Below, in pieces: positions 25,208 through 33,375 of a stretch of 64,000 bases of DNA. The stretch comes from Streptomyces sp. G-G2 (GTDB lineage Bacteria; Actinomycetota; Actinomycetes; Streptomycetales; Streptomycetaceae): NCBI RefSeq assembly GCF_030063135.1, contig NZ_JASISO010000036.1:1-64000 (forward strand), written 5' to 3'. The position numbers and the translations under genes were made by a program. The stretch's first letter is position 1, and the number at the start of each line of letters is the position of its first letter. The notes beneath the pieces were generated by a model. It did not search any database and was not told the DNA's origin. It worked only from the letters and a program-made list of their open reading frames with translations.

Positions 25208-25342
25208 GAGGTCTTTGAACGAATCCCAGCCGCGCATGTCGAAGTACCCGGTCGCGACATCGACGGTGGCGAAGCCGGCCAGCGACTGCTTTAGGGCGGT
25301 CCCCAACTGTTGATCGTCGAGGTTGTCAAAGATCTCAGGCAC
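25205..25342 (-). pseudogene. 5' fragment of a PLD-domain/SNF2-type helicase gene
   Basis: A GTG-initiated 45-codon frame reads MPEIFDNLDDQQLGTALKQS, then a segment ending VATGYFDMRGWDSFKDL before a stop. This closely resembles the N-terminus of large phospholipase-D-like/helicase proteins, whose first strand-helix unit ends VGYFNLRGW. The rest of the gene (hundreds of codons) is missing. It meets the truncated HAD gene tail-to-tail at about 25205-25213. Confidence 0.6.
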
Positions 25343-25345
25343 AGA

Positions 25346-25604
25346 GTTGGCTCCTGGCACCGGTGGCTGGTTTGGCGCCGCGCGGGAGGCGCGGGGCTCC
25401 GATGCTACGGCCGAGCGTCGCCTTCCAGGGCTCGATCAGCAGGCTTGCAACGCCATGATGATCAAGCGGCGCGCGCTGATCCAATTGCTCGGGGAGTCTG
25501 CACAGACTTCGGCGAGGACGGGCCGGTCGTTTGATCATGGGCCTGGGGGCCGACATGGCGCAAACGACCAGGCTGGGCTCTCAGGGACAGCTACAGGGAG
25601 CAAC
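25346..25604. other. No recognised gene between the helicase fragment and the island end
   Basis: Upstream sequence of the truncated helicase gene. I see no conserved frame in it. Confidence 0.4.
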
Positions 25605-25625
25605 TGAGACCAAAACTGAGACCAC
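25605..25625 (+). promoter_or_regulatory. Putative integrase arm-type site, left of the intact tRNA-Ser
   Basis: TGAGACC-N5-TGAGACCA, with a second terminator hairpin (25633-25664) between it and the tRNA. Confidence 0.5.
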
Positions 25626-25632
25626 GTACGTC

Positions 25633-25664
25633 GAAGGGCCCCGCTGCTAGCAGCGGGGCCCTTC
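25633..25664 (-). terminator. Terminator of the intact tRNA-Ser, supplied by the element
   Basis: A 15-bp perfect stem with a 2-nt loop lies 24 bases beyond the tRNA 3' end in its direction of transcription. It is nearly identical to the hairpin at core B and unlike the presumed ancestral terminator at core A. Confidence 0.85.
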
Positions 25665-25687
25665 AACGTATTGCCCGGTGAGAGCAA

Positions 25688-25775
25688 TGGCGGAGGATAC
25701 GAGATTCGAACTCGTGAGGGGTTGCCCCCAACACGCTTTCCAAGCGTGCGCCCTAGGCCACTAGGCGAATCCTCC
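25688..25775 (-). tRNA. tRNA-Ser(GGA)
   Basis: A complete class II tRNA of 88 nt including encoded CCA. Acceptor GGAGGAT/ATCCTCC, anticodon loop TTGGAAA (anticodon GGA), a long variable arm (GTTGGGGGCAACCCC region) and T-loop TTCGAAT. It reads codons UCC/UCU. Its 3' half from the anticodon loop onward is the 52-bp integration core repeated four more times to the left. Confidence 0.97.
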
Positions 25776-25919
25776 GGGACGAACAATACAAGACGTTGAG
25801 GGGTGCTCGCGAACCTGATCCGCCGCGGAAGGATCACGGAAGGGCCGCAGGGGTATCGGCGAAGGATCGGGGAGGGTCCGGCTCGTTACCCGGGCCATCC
25901 ATCCGCTACGCTGGGGCCA

Positions 25920-26005
25920 GCCCCTCACGTGGCGCTATCTCACCCAACTCCCCCAGGGCCGGAAGGCAGCAAGGGTAAGTGGGCTCTGGTGGGTGCGTGG
26001 GGGGC
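25920..26005 (+). ncRNA. ffs: Small SRP RNA (4.5S RNA)
   Basis: Contains the conserved SRP domain IV tip CAGGGCCGGAAGGCAGCAAGGG with GGAA tetraloop and asymmetric AGCA bulge. The outer arms GCCCCTCACG (25920-25929) and CGTGGGGGGC (25996-26005) pair with one G-U. The location just upstream of dnaX is the usual one in Streptomyces. It binds Ffh and takes ribosome-nascent chains to FtsY. Exact ends are estimated from pairing. Confidence 0.93.
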
Positions 26006-26143
26006 GCTTTGCGTTCCGGGGCGGATCCGACGGCGGTGTCCCCTCGCCCGCGTCCGGTCGCCCGTGTCCCGAGGCCCGCGTCCGGTCGCCCGTTTCCTCC
26101 TGTCGGCGTCGCGTTGTCGGCGGGCCCGGATAACCTCGTCAGT

Positions 26144-28300
26144 GTGTCGTCCCTTGCGCTGTACCGCCGCTATCGCCCCGAATCGTTCGCCGAGGTCATC
26201 GGGCAGGATCATGTCACTGCCCCGCTGATGCAGGCCCTGCGGAACAACCGGGTCAATCACGCGTACCTGTTCAGCGGGCCCCGGGGGTGCGGCAAGACCA
26301 CCAGTGCCCGCATCCTGGCGCGCTGTCTGAACTGTGAGCAGGGCCCCACTCCCACGCCCTGCGGCGAGTGCCAGTCCTGCCTCGACCTCGCGCGCAACGG
26401 GCCGGGGTCCATTGACGTCATCGAGATCGACGCCGCCTCGCACGGTGGTGTGGACGACGCCCGTGACCTGCGGGAAAAGGCCTTCTTCGGGCCTGCGGCG
26501 AGCCGGTACAAGATCTACATCATCGACGAGGCGCACATGGTCACCTCGGCGGGCTTCAACGCCCTGCTGAAGGTGGTCGAGGAGCCGCCGGAGCACCTCA
26601 AGTTCATCTTCGCGACCACGGAACCCGAGAAGGTCATCGGGACGATCCGGTCGCGCACGCACCACTACCCCTTCCGGCTCGTCCCGCCCGGCACCCTGCG
26701 CGACTACCTCGGCGAGGTCTGCGGCCGCGAGGGCGCCACCGTCGAGGACGGGGTGTTGCCGCTCGTCGTACGGGCCGGAGCGGGGTCGGTGCGTGACTCG
26801 ATGTCCGTCATGGACCAGTTGCTCGCGGGCGCCGCCTCCGACGGTGTGACGTATGCCATGGCCACCTCCCTGCTCGGCTACACCGACGGGTCGCTGCTGG
26901 ACTCCGTCGTGGACGCCTTCGCCGCCGGGGACGGGGCCGCCGCCTTCGAGGTCGTCGACCGGGTGGTCGAGGGGGGCAACGATCCGCGCCGGTTCGTCGC
27001 CGACCTGCTGGAGCGGCTGCGGGACCTGGTGATTCTGGCCGCCGTGCCCGACGCCGGGGAGAAGGGGCTCATCGACGCTCCCGTCGATGTGGTGGAGCGG
27101 ATGCAGGCCCAGGCCTCCGTGTTCGGGGCCGCCGAGCTGAGCCGGGCCGCCGACCTGGTCAACACCGGGCTGACGGAGATGCGCGGGGCGACCTCGCCGC
27201 GGCTCCAGCTGGAGCTGATCTGCGCCCGGGTGCTGCTGCCCGCCGCCTTCGACGACGAGCGCTCCTTCCAGGCCCGGCTGGACCGGCTGGAGCGCAGCGG
27301 CGCCGCCGCCATGGGCGCGGGTGCGGGTGCGGGGATGGCCGCCGGTGCGGGGGCCGGGATCCCGGCCGCCGTGCAGGCGCCCGTCCGCACCGCGCCCGTC
27401 CCGGTCGCGCAGCCCGCGGCCGCCGCTCCCGGCATGGGGTACGCCCCCGGGCCCGAGGCCCATGCGATGGCGCCCGCCCCGGTGACCCCGGCCGCCACCC
27501 CCGCCCCGGCCCCCGCGACCCCGCCCCCGGCCGCCGCGCCCGCCGCGCCCGCACCGGCGCCCGCCGCCGCGCCCGGGACCTGGCCCGGAGCCGCGCAACC
27601 GGGGCGCGGGGCCTGGCCCAGTGCCGCCCCGGCCGCCGCCGCCCCGGGGCCGGACCCCGCGCCCGCCGCGCGGCCCGCGCCCGCCGCCCCGGCCGCTCCC
27701 GCTCCCGCCCCCGCCGCCCCGGGGCCCGCGATGGCCGCCGGTGCCGGGCAGGTCCAGGCGATGTGGCCCGGGGTCCTGGAGGCCGTGAAGAACAAGCGGC
27801 GCTTCACCTGGATCCTGCTCAGTCAGAACGCCCAGGTCGCCGGGTTCGACGGCACCACCCTCCAGCTCGGTTTCCCCAACGCCGGAGCCCGCGACAACTT
27901 CGCGAGCAGCGGCAGCGAGGACGTCCTCAAGCAGGTCCTGTCCGAGCAGTTCCAGGTCAACTGGAAGATCGAGGCCGTGGTGGGCAGCGGTCAGCCCGTC
28001 CCGGTCTCCACCTCGTACGCCGCCCCGCCGCCCTCCTACGCGCCCCCGGCCCCCGCCGCGGCGCCCCCGTCCCAGCAGTACCCCCAGCAGTCCCAACAGC
28101 CTCAGCAATCACCGGGCTACCAGCCCCCGCAGCAGCCCCCGGCCGCGTCCGCGCCCGCGCCGGTGCGGGAGCCCGTACGCCCGGAGGACGACGTACCGGA
28201 AGAGGATGATCCGGATCTGGTCGACAGCGCGCTGACCGGACACGAGCTGATCGTGCGCGAGCTGGGAGCCACCGTGGTGGAGGAATATACGAACGACTAG
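26144..28300 (+). CDS. dnaX: DNA polymerase III subunits gamma/tau
   Basis: A 718-residue clamp-loader ATPase. GTG at 26144 begins SSLALYRRYRPESFAEVIGQ, the canonical start; 55 upstream codons are unconserved. Walker A GPRGCGKTT (about 44-52), a zinc module (CLNCEQGPTPTPCGECQSC, about 63-81), Walker B IYIIDEAHM and the SRC-like IRSRTHHYPF are present. A long Ala/Pro-rich linker (about 385-545) precedes a tau-like C-terminal domain with WPGVLEAVKNKRRFTWILLSQ, then a Pro/Gln-rich tail. There is no evident frameshift slippage site, so gamma may not be made. Confidence 0.97.
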   Translation: MSSLALYRRYRPESFAEVIGQDHVTAPLMQALRNNRVNHAYLFSGPRGCGKTTSARILARCLNCEQGPTPTPCGECQSCLDLARNGPGSIDVIEIDAASHGGVDDARDLREKAFFGPAASRYKIYIIDEAHMVTSAGFNALLKVVEEPPEHLKFIFATTEPEKVIGTIRSRTHHYPFRLVPPGTLRDYLGEVCGREGATVEDGVLPLVVRAGAGSVRDSMSVMDQLLAGAASDGVTYAMATSLLGYTDGSLLDSVVDAFAAGDGAAAFEVVDRVVEGGNDPRRFVADLLERLRDLVILAAVPDAGEKGLIDAPVDVVERMQAQASVFGAAELSRAADLVNTGLTEMRGATSPRLQLELICARVLLPAAFDDERSFQARLDRLERSGAAAMGAGAGAGMAAGAGAGIPAAVQAPVRTAPVPVAQPAAAAPGMGYAPGPEAHAMAPAPVTPAATPAPAPATPPPAAAPAAPAPAPAAAPGTWPGAAQPGRGAWPSAAPAAAAPGPDPAPAARPAPAAPAAPAPAPAAPGPAMAAGAGQVQAMWPGVLEAVKNKRRFTWILLSQNAQVAGFDGTTLQLGFPNAGARDNFASSGSEDVLKQVLSEQFQVNWKIEAVVGSGQPVPVSTSYAAPPPSYAPPAPAAAPPSQQYPQQSQQPQQSPGYQPPQQPPAASAPAPVREPVRPEDDVPEEDDPDLVDSALTGHELIVRELGATVVEEYTND

Positions 28301-28359
28301 CGGCCGGTCATTGGGTGGCCGCACGATAGCCGACCGCGCGGGCGGGCTAGGCTGCACCC

Positions 28360-29613
28360 GTGAAGGTCCTCGTCATCGGCGGCGGCGCCCGCGAACACGC
28401 CCTGTGCCGCTCTCTGTCCCTCGACCCCGACGTCAGCGCGCTCTACTGCGCCCCTGGCAACGCAGGCATTGCCGAGGTGGCGGAGCTGCGCCCGGTGGAC
28501 GCCCTCGACGGCGAAGCCGTGGCCCGGCTGGCCACCGAGCTGGAGGCGGGCCTGGTCGTGGTCGGCCCCGAGGCCCCCCTGGTCGCCGGGGTCGCCGACG
28601 CCGTACGCGCGGCGGGCATCCCGGTCTTCGGCCCGTCCGCCGAGGCGGCGCGGCTGGAGGGCTCCAAGGCCTTCGCCAAGGACGTGATGGCCGGGGCCGG
28701 TGTCCCGACCGCCCGCTCCTACGTCTGCGCCACCCCCGAAGAGGTGGACGAGGCACTCGACGCCTTCGGCGCCCCGTACGTCGTCAAGGACGACGGACTC
28801 GCGGCGGGCAAGGGCGTCGTCGTCACCGACGACCGCGCCGCCGCCCGCGAGCACGCCCTGGCCTGCGACCGCGTGGTCATCGAGGAGTTCCTGGACGGCC
28901 CCGAGGTCTCCCTCTTCGCCATCACCGACGGCGTCACCGTGCTGCCGCTCCAGCCCGCGCAGGACTTCAAGCGCGCGCTCGACGGCGACGAGGGCCCCAA
29001 CACCGGCGGCATGGGCGCGTACTCCCCGCTGCCCTGGGCCGACCCCAAGCTCGTGGACGAGGTCATGGCCAGCGTGCTCCAGCCGACCGTCGACGAACTG
29101 CGCCGCCGCGGCACCCCCTTCTCCGGACTGCTCTACGCCGGTCTCGCGATCACCTCGCGCGGGGTCCGGGTCATCGAGTTCAACGCGCGCTTCGGCGACC
29201 CCGAGACCCAGGTGGTCCTCGCCCGGCTGCGCACCCCGCTCGCGAGCGTCCTGCTGAACGCCGCGAACGCCACCCTCGACGCGGAGCCCCCGCTCTCCTG
29301 GCGCGAGGACGCGGCCGTCACGGTCGTCATCGCCTCCCACAACTACCCGGAGACCCCGCGCACCGGGGACCCGATCGAGGGCCTCGCCGAGGTCGCCGCC
29401 GAGGACGCCCCGCACGCGTACGTCCTGCACGCGGGCACCCGCCGGGACGGCGACGCGGTCGTCAGCGCGGGAGGCCGCGTGCTGTCGGTGACGGCGACCG
29501 GTTCCGACCTGGCGCAGGCCCGGGAGAGGGCGTATAAGGCCGTCGGGCGGATCCGGCTGGCGGGATCCCAGCACCGCACCGACATCGCGGCCAAGGCGGC
29601 GGCAGGCCGCTGA
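28360..29613 (+). CDS. purD: Phosphoribosylamine-glycine ligase (GAR synthetase)
   Basis: A 417-residue ATP-grasp enzyme catalysing step 2 of purine synthesis (PRA + Gly + ATP to GAR). The start [15 protein letters not shown] is diagnostic. [16 protein letters not shown]-type and [19 protein letters not shown] segments, and [12 protein letters not shown] (metal/ATP site, about 272-283), are visible. GTG at 28360. It lies 59 bases after dnaX on the same strand, an association often seen in Streptomyces. Confidence 0.97.
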   Translation: MKVLVIGGGAREHALCRSLSLDPDVSALYCAPGNAGIAEVAELRPVDALDGEAVARLATELEAGLVVVGPEAPLVAGVADAVRAAGIPVFGPSAEAARLEGSKAFAKDVMAGAGVPTARSYVCATPEEVDEALDAFGAPYVVKDDGLAAGKGVVVTDDRAAAREHALACDRVVIEEFLDGPEVSLFAITDGVTVLPLQPAQDFKRALDGDEGPNTGGMGAYSPLPWADPKLVDEVMASVLQPTVDELRRRGTPFSGLLYAGLAITSRGVRVIEFNARFGDPETQVVLARLRTPLASVLLNAANATLDAEPPLSWREDAAVTVVIASHNYPETPRTGDPIEGLAEVAAEDAPHAYVLHAGTRRDGDAVVSAGGRVLSVTATGSDLAQARERAYKAVGRIRLAGSQHRTDIAAKAAAGR

Positions 29614-29881
29614 GCCCCCGGAGGCCCGTGACCAGCGGGCTCCTCCCCCTCGTGCCCGCGCGTGCGAATGCATCCAGCCGCGTTCGAACGCACCCAGCTT
29701 TACCCAAAGCCATTCCATCGGGTGATCGATCCGCAGTCCGCCTGACGGCCGCCCGCGCCCCAACTAGGGTGCGGCGCAAGCATTCCGGCACTTGGCCCAC
29801 CGGCATTGCGATGTCAGTGGCGGGTGTCACAGTGGGGGAGTGACCAACACCGTCGCAGGGCAGAGGGGGTGACGTCCGGAC

Positions 29882-31588
29882 GTGTCCGGAACCGTTTCGA
29901 CCATAGAGGTGGGCGCGCAGTCCGCGCGCTCCCGGGCCCTGGCCGTGCTGCGCGTACGCAGCAGGGCCATGGCCGCCGCACTGCTGCCCGCCGCGTTCGC
30001 GGTGGTCCTGGTGGCCGCGCGGGCGACCGGGCGGCTGGCCGGGGAGTCCTGGGCCACCACCACCCTTGTCGTGAGCTGCGTCGCCGCGCTCGTCCTGCTG
30101 GTGGCCGGGGTGTTCGGCGCGGTGGTGCTGCGCGCCGCCCCGGCCGTGACCCCCACGGTGCCGCTGGCCGAGGCGGCCGCGCCCGACCTCTACCGGCTGG
30201 TGCGGGACCTGGCCGACCGGATGAATGTGCCCGCGCCCTCCGCGATAGCCCTGACCCCCGACTGCGACAGCTGGCTGGAGGACCGTACCCACGCCGCGCA
30301 CCGCGGCCGGGGCACGGCCGGCGCGCCCGAGTCCGCGCCGGGCGCCGCCCCGGTGCTGGTGATCGGCTCGCCGTTCCTGTGGTGGATGCGGGTCGCCGAG
30401 CTACGGGCGGTGCTCGCCCCGGTCGTCGCCGGTACGGGACCCTCGGCGCACCCCGACATAGCCGACGCCCGCCGCTTCGTGCGCGGGCTGGACGCGGCCG
30501 CCGACGTCGGCAACCGGCCCGGCCTCGGCTGGATCGGGCACACGGCCCGGCTGCTGCTGCGGCTGTGCCGTACCGACGCGGCCGAGATGGAACGCGGGGT
30601 GGCCGCGGCCGCCTCCGACCGCGCCCAGGATGTGGACTACGGGCTGCGCATCGTCGCCCAGGAGCAGGTGGGCCTCGCCTACGCGGGCTGGGACCGGCTG
30701 CTGACCCGGGTCGCGCTGCCCGCGTGGCGGATGGGCCGCTGGCCCGCGCACCTCGACACCGGGGTGGTGTCCGCGCTGACCGAGCTGTCCCGGCGGGACC
30801 GGCTGGCCGAGGGGTTCACCTCCCGACTCGCCGAGCGCCCCGCGTGCGACCTGCTGGAGCAGCCGGGCGCGGTCGACGAGGCGGCCTCGCTGCTGGCCGC
30901 GCGGCTCTTCCACGGCGGTCCGGCCGAAGTGGGCCCGGACTGGTCCCCGGTGGACTGGGCGGCGTATCCGGAAGAGGTCGTGGACCGCAAGTGGCGTACC
31001 GAGGCGGCGCGGCTGCACCGGGCGCTGGACGCGCTGGCCGTGGCCGTCCCGGAGGGTGTGCCCGCCGGTGACGCGACGGCCGGGCCCACGCTGGAGCGGG
31101 TACTGCGCCACCTCGCCGGGACGGGCACCGGCCCCGCTGACGCCCAGGGCCCCGCTGACGCCCCGGACGCCCCCGACGCCCCGGACGCGCTGGCCGGATG
31201 GCTCAGCGGGGACCTGGCGCGCGAGGAGCGGGCGGTGGCCGAACGGGCCGGGGTCGGCGCGGGCGCCGGATCCGCTTCCGGGTCCGGGTCGGCGACGGCG
31301 CGCGGCGTGGACACGGTTCCGCTCTTCCCGCTCCAGGCGCCCCGCAGCGGCCGGGACCTGCTGGCCGATCACGTCATGGCAATGGTGTGCTGCGCCGCCG
31401 TGGACTCGGCGGGCGGTGCGCCCGGCATGGACTGGCTGGACGGGCCGGTGCTGCTGGTCGCGGGCGCGCGCTGCGCGGACCTGGCACTGCCGGTGCTCGC
31501 GCTGGTCGAGGACGGCGACCCCGCCCCGCTGCGCGACCGGCTCGCGGAGCTGGGCGTCCGGCCGGAGAAGCCGGTACGGCTGGTCTGA
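29882..31588 (+). CDS. Membrane protein with a degenerate M48-peptidase-like domain
   Basis: A 568-residue protein with two predicted transmembrane helices (about 29-47 and 61-84), then DLYRLVRDLADRMNVPAPSAIA and a segment LWWMRVAELRAVLAPVVAG (about 166-184). This lines up with the M48 zinc-protease pattern L-x-x-ELRAVLAHELGH, but the HExxH motif is replaced by APVVAG, so it cannot be a zinc protease. The rest is Ala/Arg-rich with DYGLRIVAQEQVGLAYAGWDRLL (about 240-262). GTG at 29882. It sits between purD and a dimethylformamidase-like gene. The M48 relation is my inference. Confidence 0.75.
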   Translation: MSGTVSTIEVGAQSARSRALAVLRVRSRAMAAALLPAAFAVVLVAARATGRLAGESWATTTLVVSCVAALVLLVAGVFGAVVLRAAPAVTPTVPLAEAAAPDLYRLVRDLADRMNVPAPSAIALTPDCDSWLEDRTHAAHRGRGTAGAPESAPGAAPVLVIGSPFLWWMRVAELRAVLAPVVAGTGPSAHPDIADARRFVRGLDAAADVGNRPGLGWIGHTARLLLRLCRTDAAEMERGVAAAASDRAQDVDYGLRIVAQEQVGLAYAGWDRLLTRVALPAWRMGRWPAHLDTGVVSALTELSRRDRLAEGFTSRLAERPACDLLEQPGAVDEAASLLAARLFHGGPAEVGPDWSPVDWAAYPEEVVDRKWRTEAARLHRALDALAVAVPEGVPAGDATAGPTLERVLRHLAGTGTGPADAQGPADAPDAPDAPDALAGWLSGDLAREERAVAERAGVGAGAGSASGSGSATARGVDTVPLFPLQAPRSGRDLLADHVMAMVCCAAVDSAGGAPGMDWLDGPVLLVAGARCADLALPVLALVEDGDPAPLRDRLAELGVRPEKPVRLV

Positions 31589-31650
31589 CCGCGACCGCGC
31601 GGTCGCGGCCTGCCCGGCCGGTCCGGTCCGGCCGGACCGCGCGGTCCGGC
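31589..31650 (+). terminator. GC-rich palindromes after the M48-like gene
   Basis: A perfect 20-bp palindrome begins directly after the stop codon (31589-31608), and a second one, CCGGACCGCGCGGTCCGG, is at 31632-31649. These are plausible Streptomyces-type terminators without T-runs. Confidence 0.5.
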
Positions 31651-31816
31651 CCCCGGCCGACGGCACCGGAAACCGGATCCAAATGTTCCGGTCACGTCAA
31701 TTCACGACGAACGGTGACGGAGTGCGTGCGTTATGTGATGTGCTGGGACCGGTCGCGGCCATTCACCGCGGCAGGGCCGTGGATACGCGTTCGGGGGAGC
31801 GAGGGAGGGGAGCCGT

Positions 31817-33301
31817 ATGGGTGCGGACCAGATCCGGCGTTGGGAGTCAGGTGCGCTCGCGCACGCGGTGACCGATCCCTTCGGACAGGGGCCGCTGCCC
31901 TGGTTACGGGGCAGCGAGCTGTACTACGACGACACCGGCCAGGTGCTCCCCTGGTACGTCGATCCCGCCCTGGCCCCCGGAGCCCCCGGCCGGATCCCCC
32001 GTGCCCGCACGAGCGGGCCCCGTACCGCCGACGACGTCCACCGCCAGATCAAGGGCTTCGCCTCCACCGGGGCGGTCGCCCCCGGCGAGGCCATCGACTT
32101 CCACATCACCGTGGACCCGCCCCAGCAGTTCTCGGTCGACATCTACCGGATCGGCCACTACGCGGGCGACGGCGCCTCGAAGATCCACTCCAGCCCGCGC
32201 CTCTCCGGCATCGTCCAGCCCGCCCCGCTGGCCGCCGACCGGACCGTCTCCTGCCACCACTGGTGGCTGTCCTGGCGGCTCCAGGTCCCGGCGTACTGGA
32301 ACCTCGGCGCGTACGTCGCCGTCCTGACCACCGACGACGGCTACCGCTCCCACATCCCCTTCACGGTCCGCGACGACCACCCCGCCGACCTGCTGCTGCT
32401 CCTGCCCGACATCACCTGGCAGGCCTACAACCTCTACCCGGAGGACGGTCGTACGGGCGCCAGCCTCTACCACGCCTGGGACGAGCGGGGCCGCCTGCTG
32501 GGCGAGGAGGACGCGGCCATCACCGTCTCCTACGACCGCCCCTACGCGGGCGCGGGCCTGCCCCTGCACGTGGGCCACGCCTACGACTTCATCCGCTGGG
32601 CCGAGCGCTACGGCTACGACCTGGCCTACGCCGACACCAGCGACCTGCACGCGGGCCGCGTCGACCCGACCCGCTACCGGGGCCTGGTCTTCCCCGGCCA
32701 CGACGAGTACTGGTCGGCTCCCATGCGCCGTACCGTCGAGCGGGCCCGCTCGCACGGCACCTCCCTCGTCTTCCTCTCCGCCAACACCATGTACTGGCAG
32801 GTGGAGCTGTCCCCCTCGCCCTCCGGGGTGCCCGACCGGCTGCTCACCTGCCGAAAACGCCGCGGCCCCGGTCGCCCCGCCCTGTGGCGCGAGGTGGACC
32901 GGCCGGAGCAGCAACTGCTGGGCATCCAGTACGCGGGCCGCGTCCCCGAACCCGCGCCGCTGATCGTGCGCAACGCCACCCACTGGCTCTGGGACTCCAC
33001 CGGGGCCGCCGAGAACGACGAACTGCCCGGCCTGGTCGCGGGCGAGGCCGACCGCTACTTCCCGCGCACCCAGCTCCCCGAGCACCAGGACCGGATCCTG
33101 CTGGCGCACTCCCCGTACGACGACACCGAGGGCCACCGGCGCCACCAGGAGACCTCCCTGTACCGCGCGCCCAGCGGGGCCCTCGTCTTCGCCTCGGGCA
33201 CCTTCGCCTGGTCCCCCGCGCTCGACCGCCCCGGCCATGTCGACGAGCGGATCCAGAAGGCCACCGCCAATCTCCTCGACCGGATCTGCAAGCGCGACTG
33301 A
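31817..33301 (+). CDS. N,N-dimethylformamidase large-subunit-like protein
   Basis: A 494-residue protein of the family named after the N,N-dimethylformamidase beta subunit. Characteristic stretches are GFASTGAVAPGEAIDFHITV (about 77-96), VDIYRIGHYAGDGA, a DITWQAYNLYPEDG core (about 196-209), VFPGHDEYWSAPMR (about 293-306) and SGTFAWSPALD near the end. There is no signal peptide or small-subunit gene nearby, so the substrate is unlikely to be dimethylformamide and is unknown. ATG at 31817 follows GGGAGGGGAG. Confidence 0.88.
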   Translation: MGADQIRRWESGALAHAVTDPFGQGPLPWLRGSELYYDDTGQVLPWYVDPALAPGAPGRIPRARTSGPRTADDVHRQIKGFASTGAVAPGEAIDFHITVDPPQQFSVDIYRIGHYAGDGASKIHSSPRLSGIVQPAPLAADRTVSCHHWWLSWRLQVPAYWNLGAYVAVLTTDDGYRSHIPFTVRDDHPADLLLLLPDITWQAYNLYPEDGRTGASLYHAWDERGRLLGEEDAAITVSYDRPYAGAGLPLHVGHAYDFIRWAERYGYDLAYADTSDLHAGRVDPTRYRGLVFPGHDEYWSAPMRRTVERARSHGTSLVFLSANTMYWQVELSPSPSGVPDRLLTCRKRRGPGRPALWREVDRPEQQLLGIQYAGRVPEPAPLIVRNATHWLWDSTGAAENDELPGLVAGEADRYFPRTQLPEHQDRILLAHSPYDDTEGHRRHQETSLYRAPSGALVFASGTFAWSPALDRPGHVDERIQKATANLLDRICKRD

Positions 33302-33375
33302 GACCCCTTGGGCAGGGCATACGCGCCGGTACGGGAGAATGGGCCTGCGCTCGTACAGAACCACAGGGAGACCCC

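Larger units (their letters stand above)
16017..25690. mobile_element. Tandem array of four integrative-element remnants at tRNA-Ser(GGA)
   Basis: Five copies of the same 52-bp tRNA core (A 15965, B 17022, C 19351, D 23404, E in the intact tRNA at 25691) divide this region into four segments of about 1.06, 2.33, 4.05 and 2.29 kb. Internal cores are flanked by TGAGACC- or TGCAACC-type double repeats resembling integrase arm sites. Cargo is typical of accessory DNA: toxin-antitoxin pairs, a recombination directionality factor, a polymorphic toxin and gene fragments. No integrase, replication or transfer gene survives, so the array is now immobile by itself. Confidence 0.88.
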
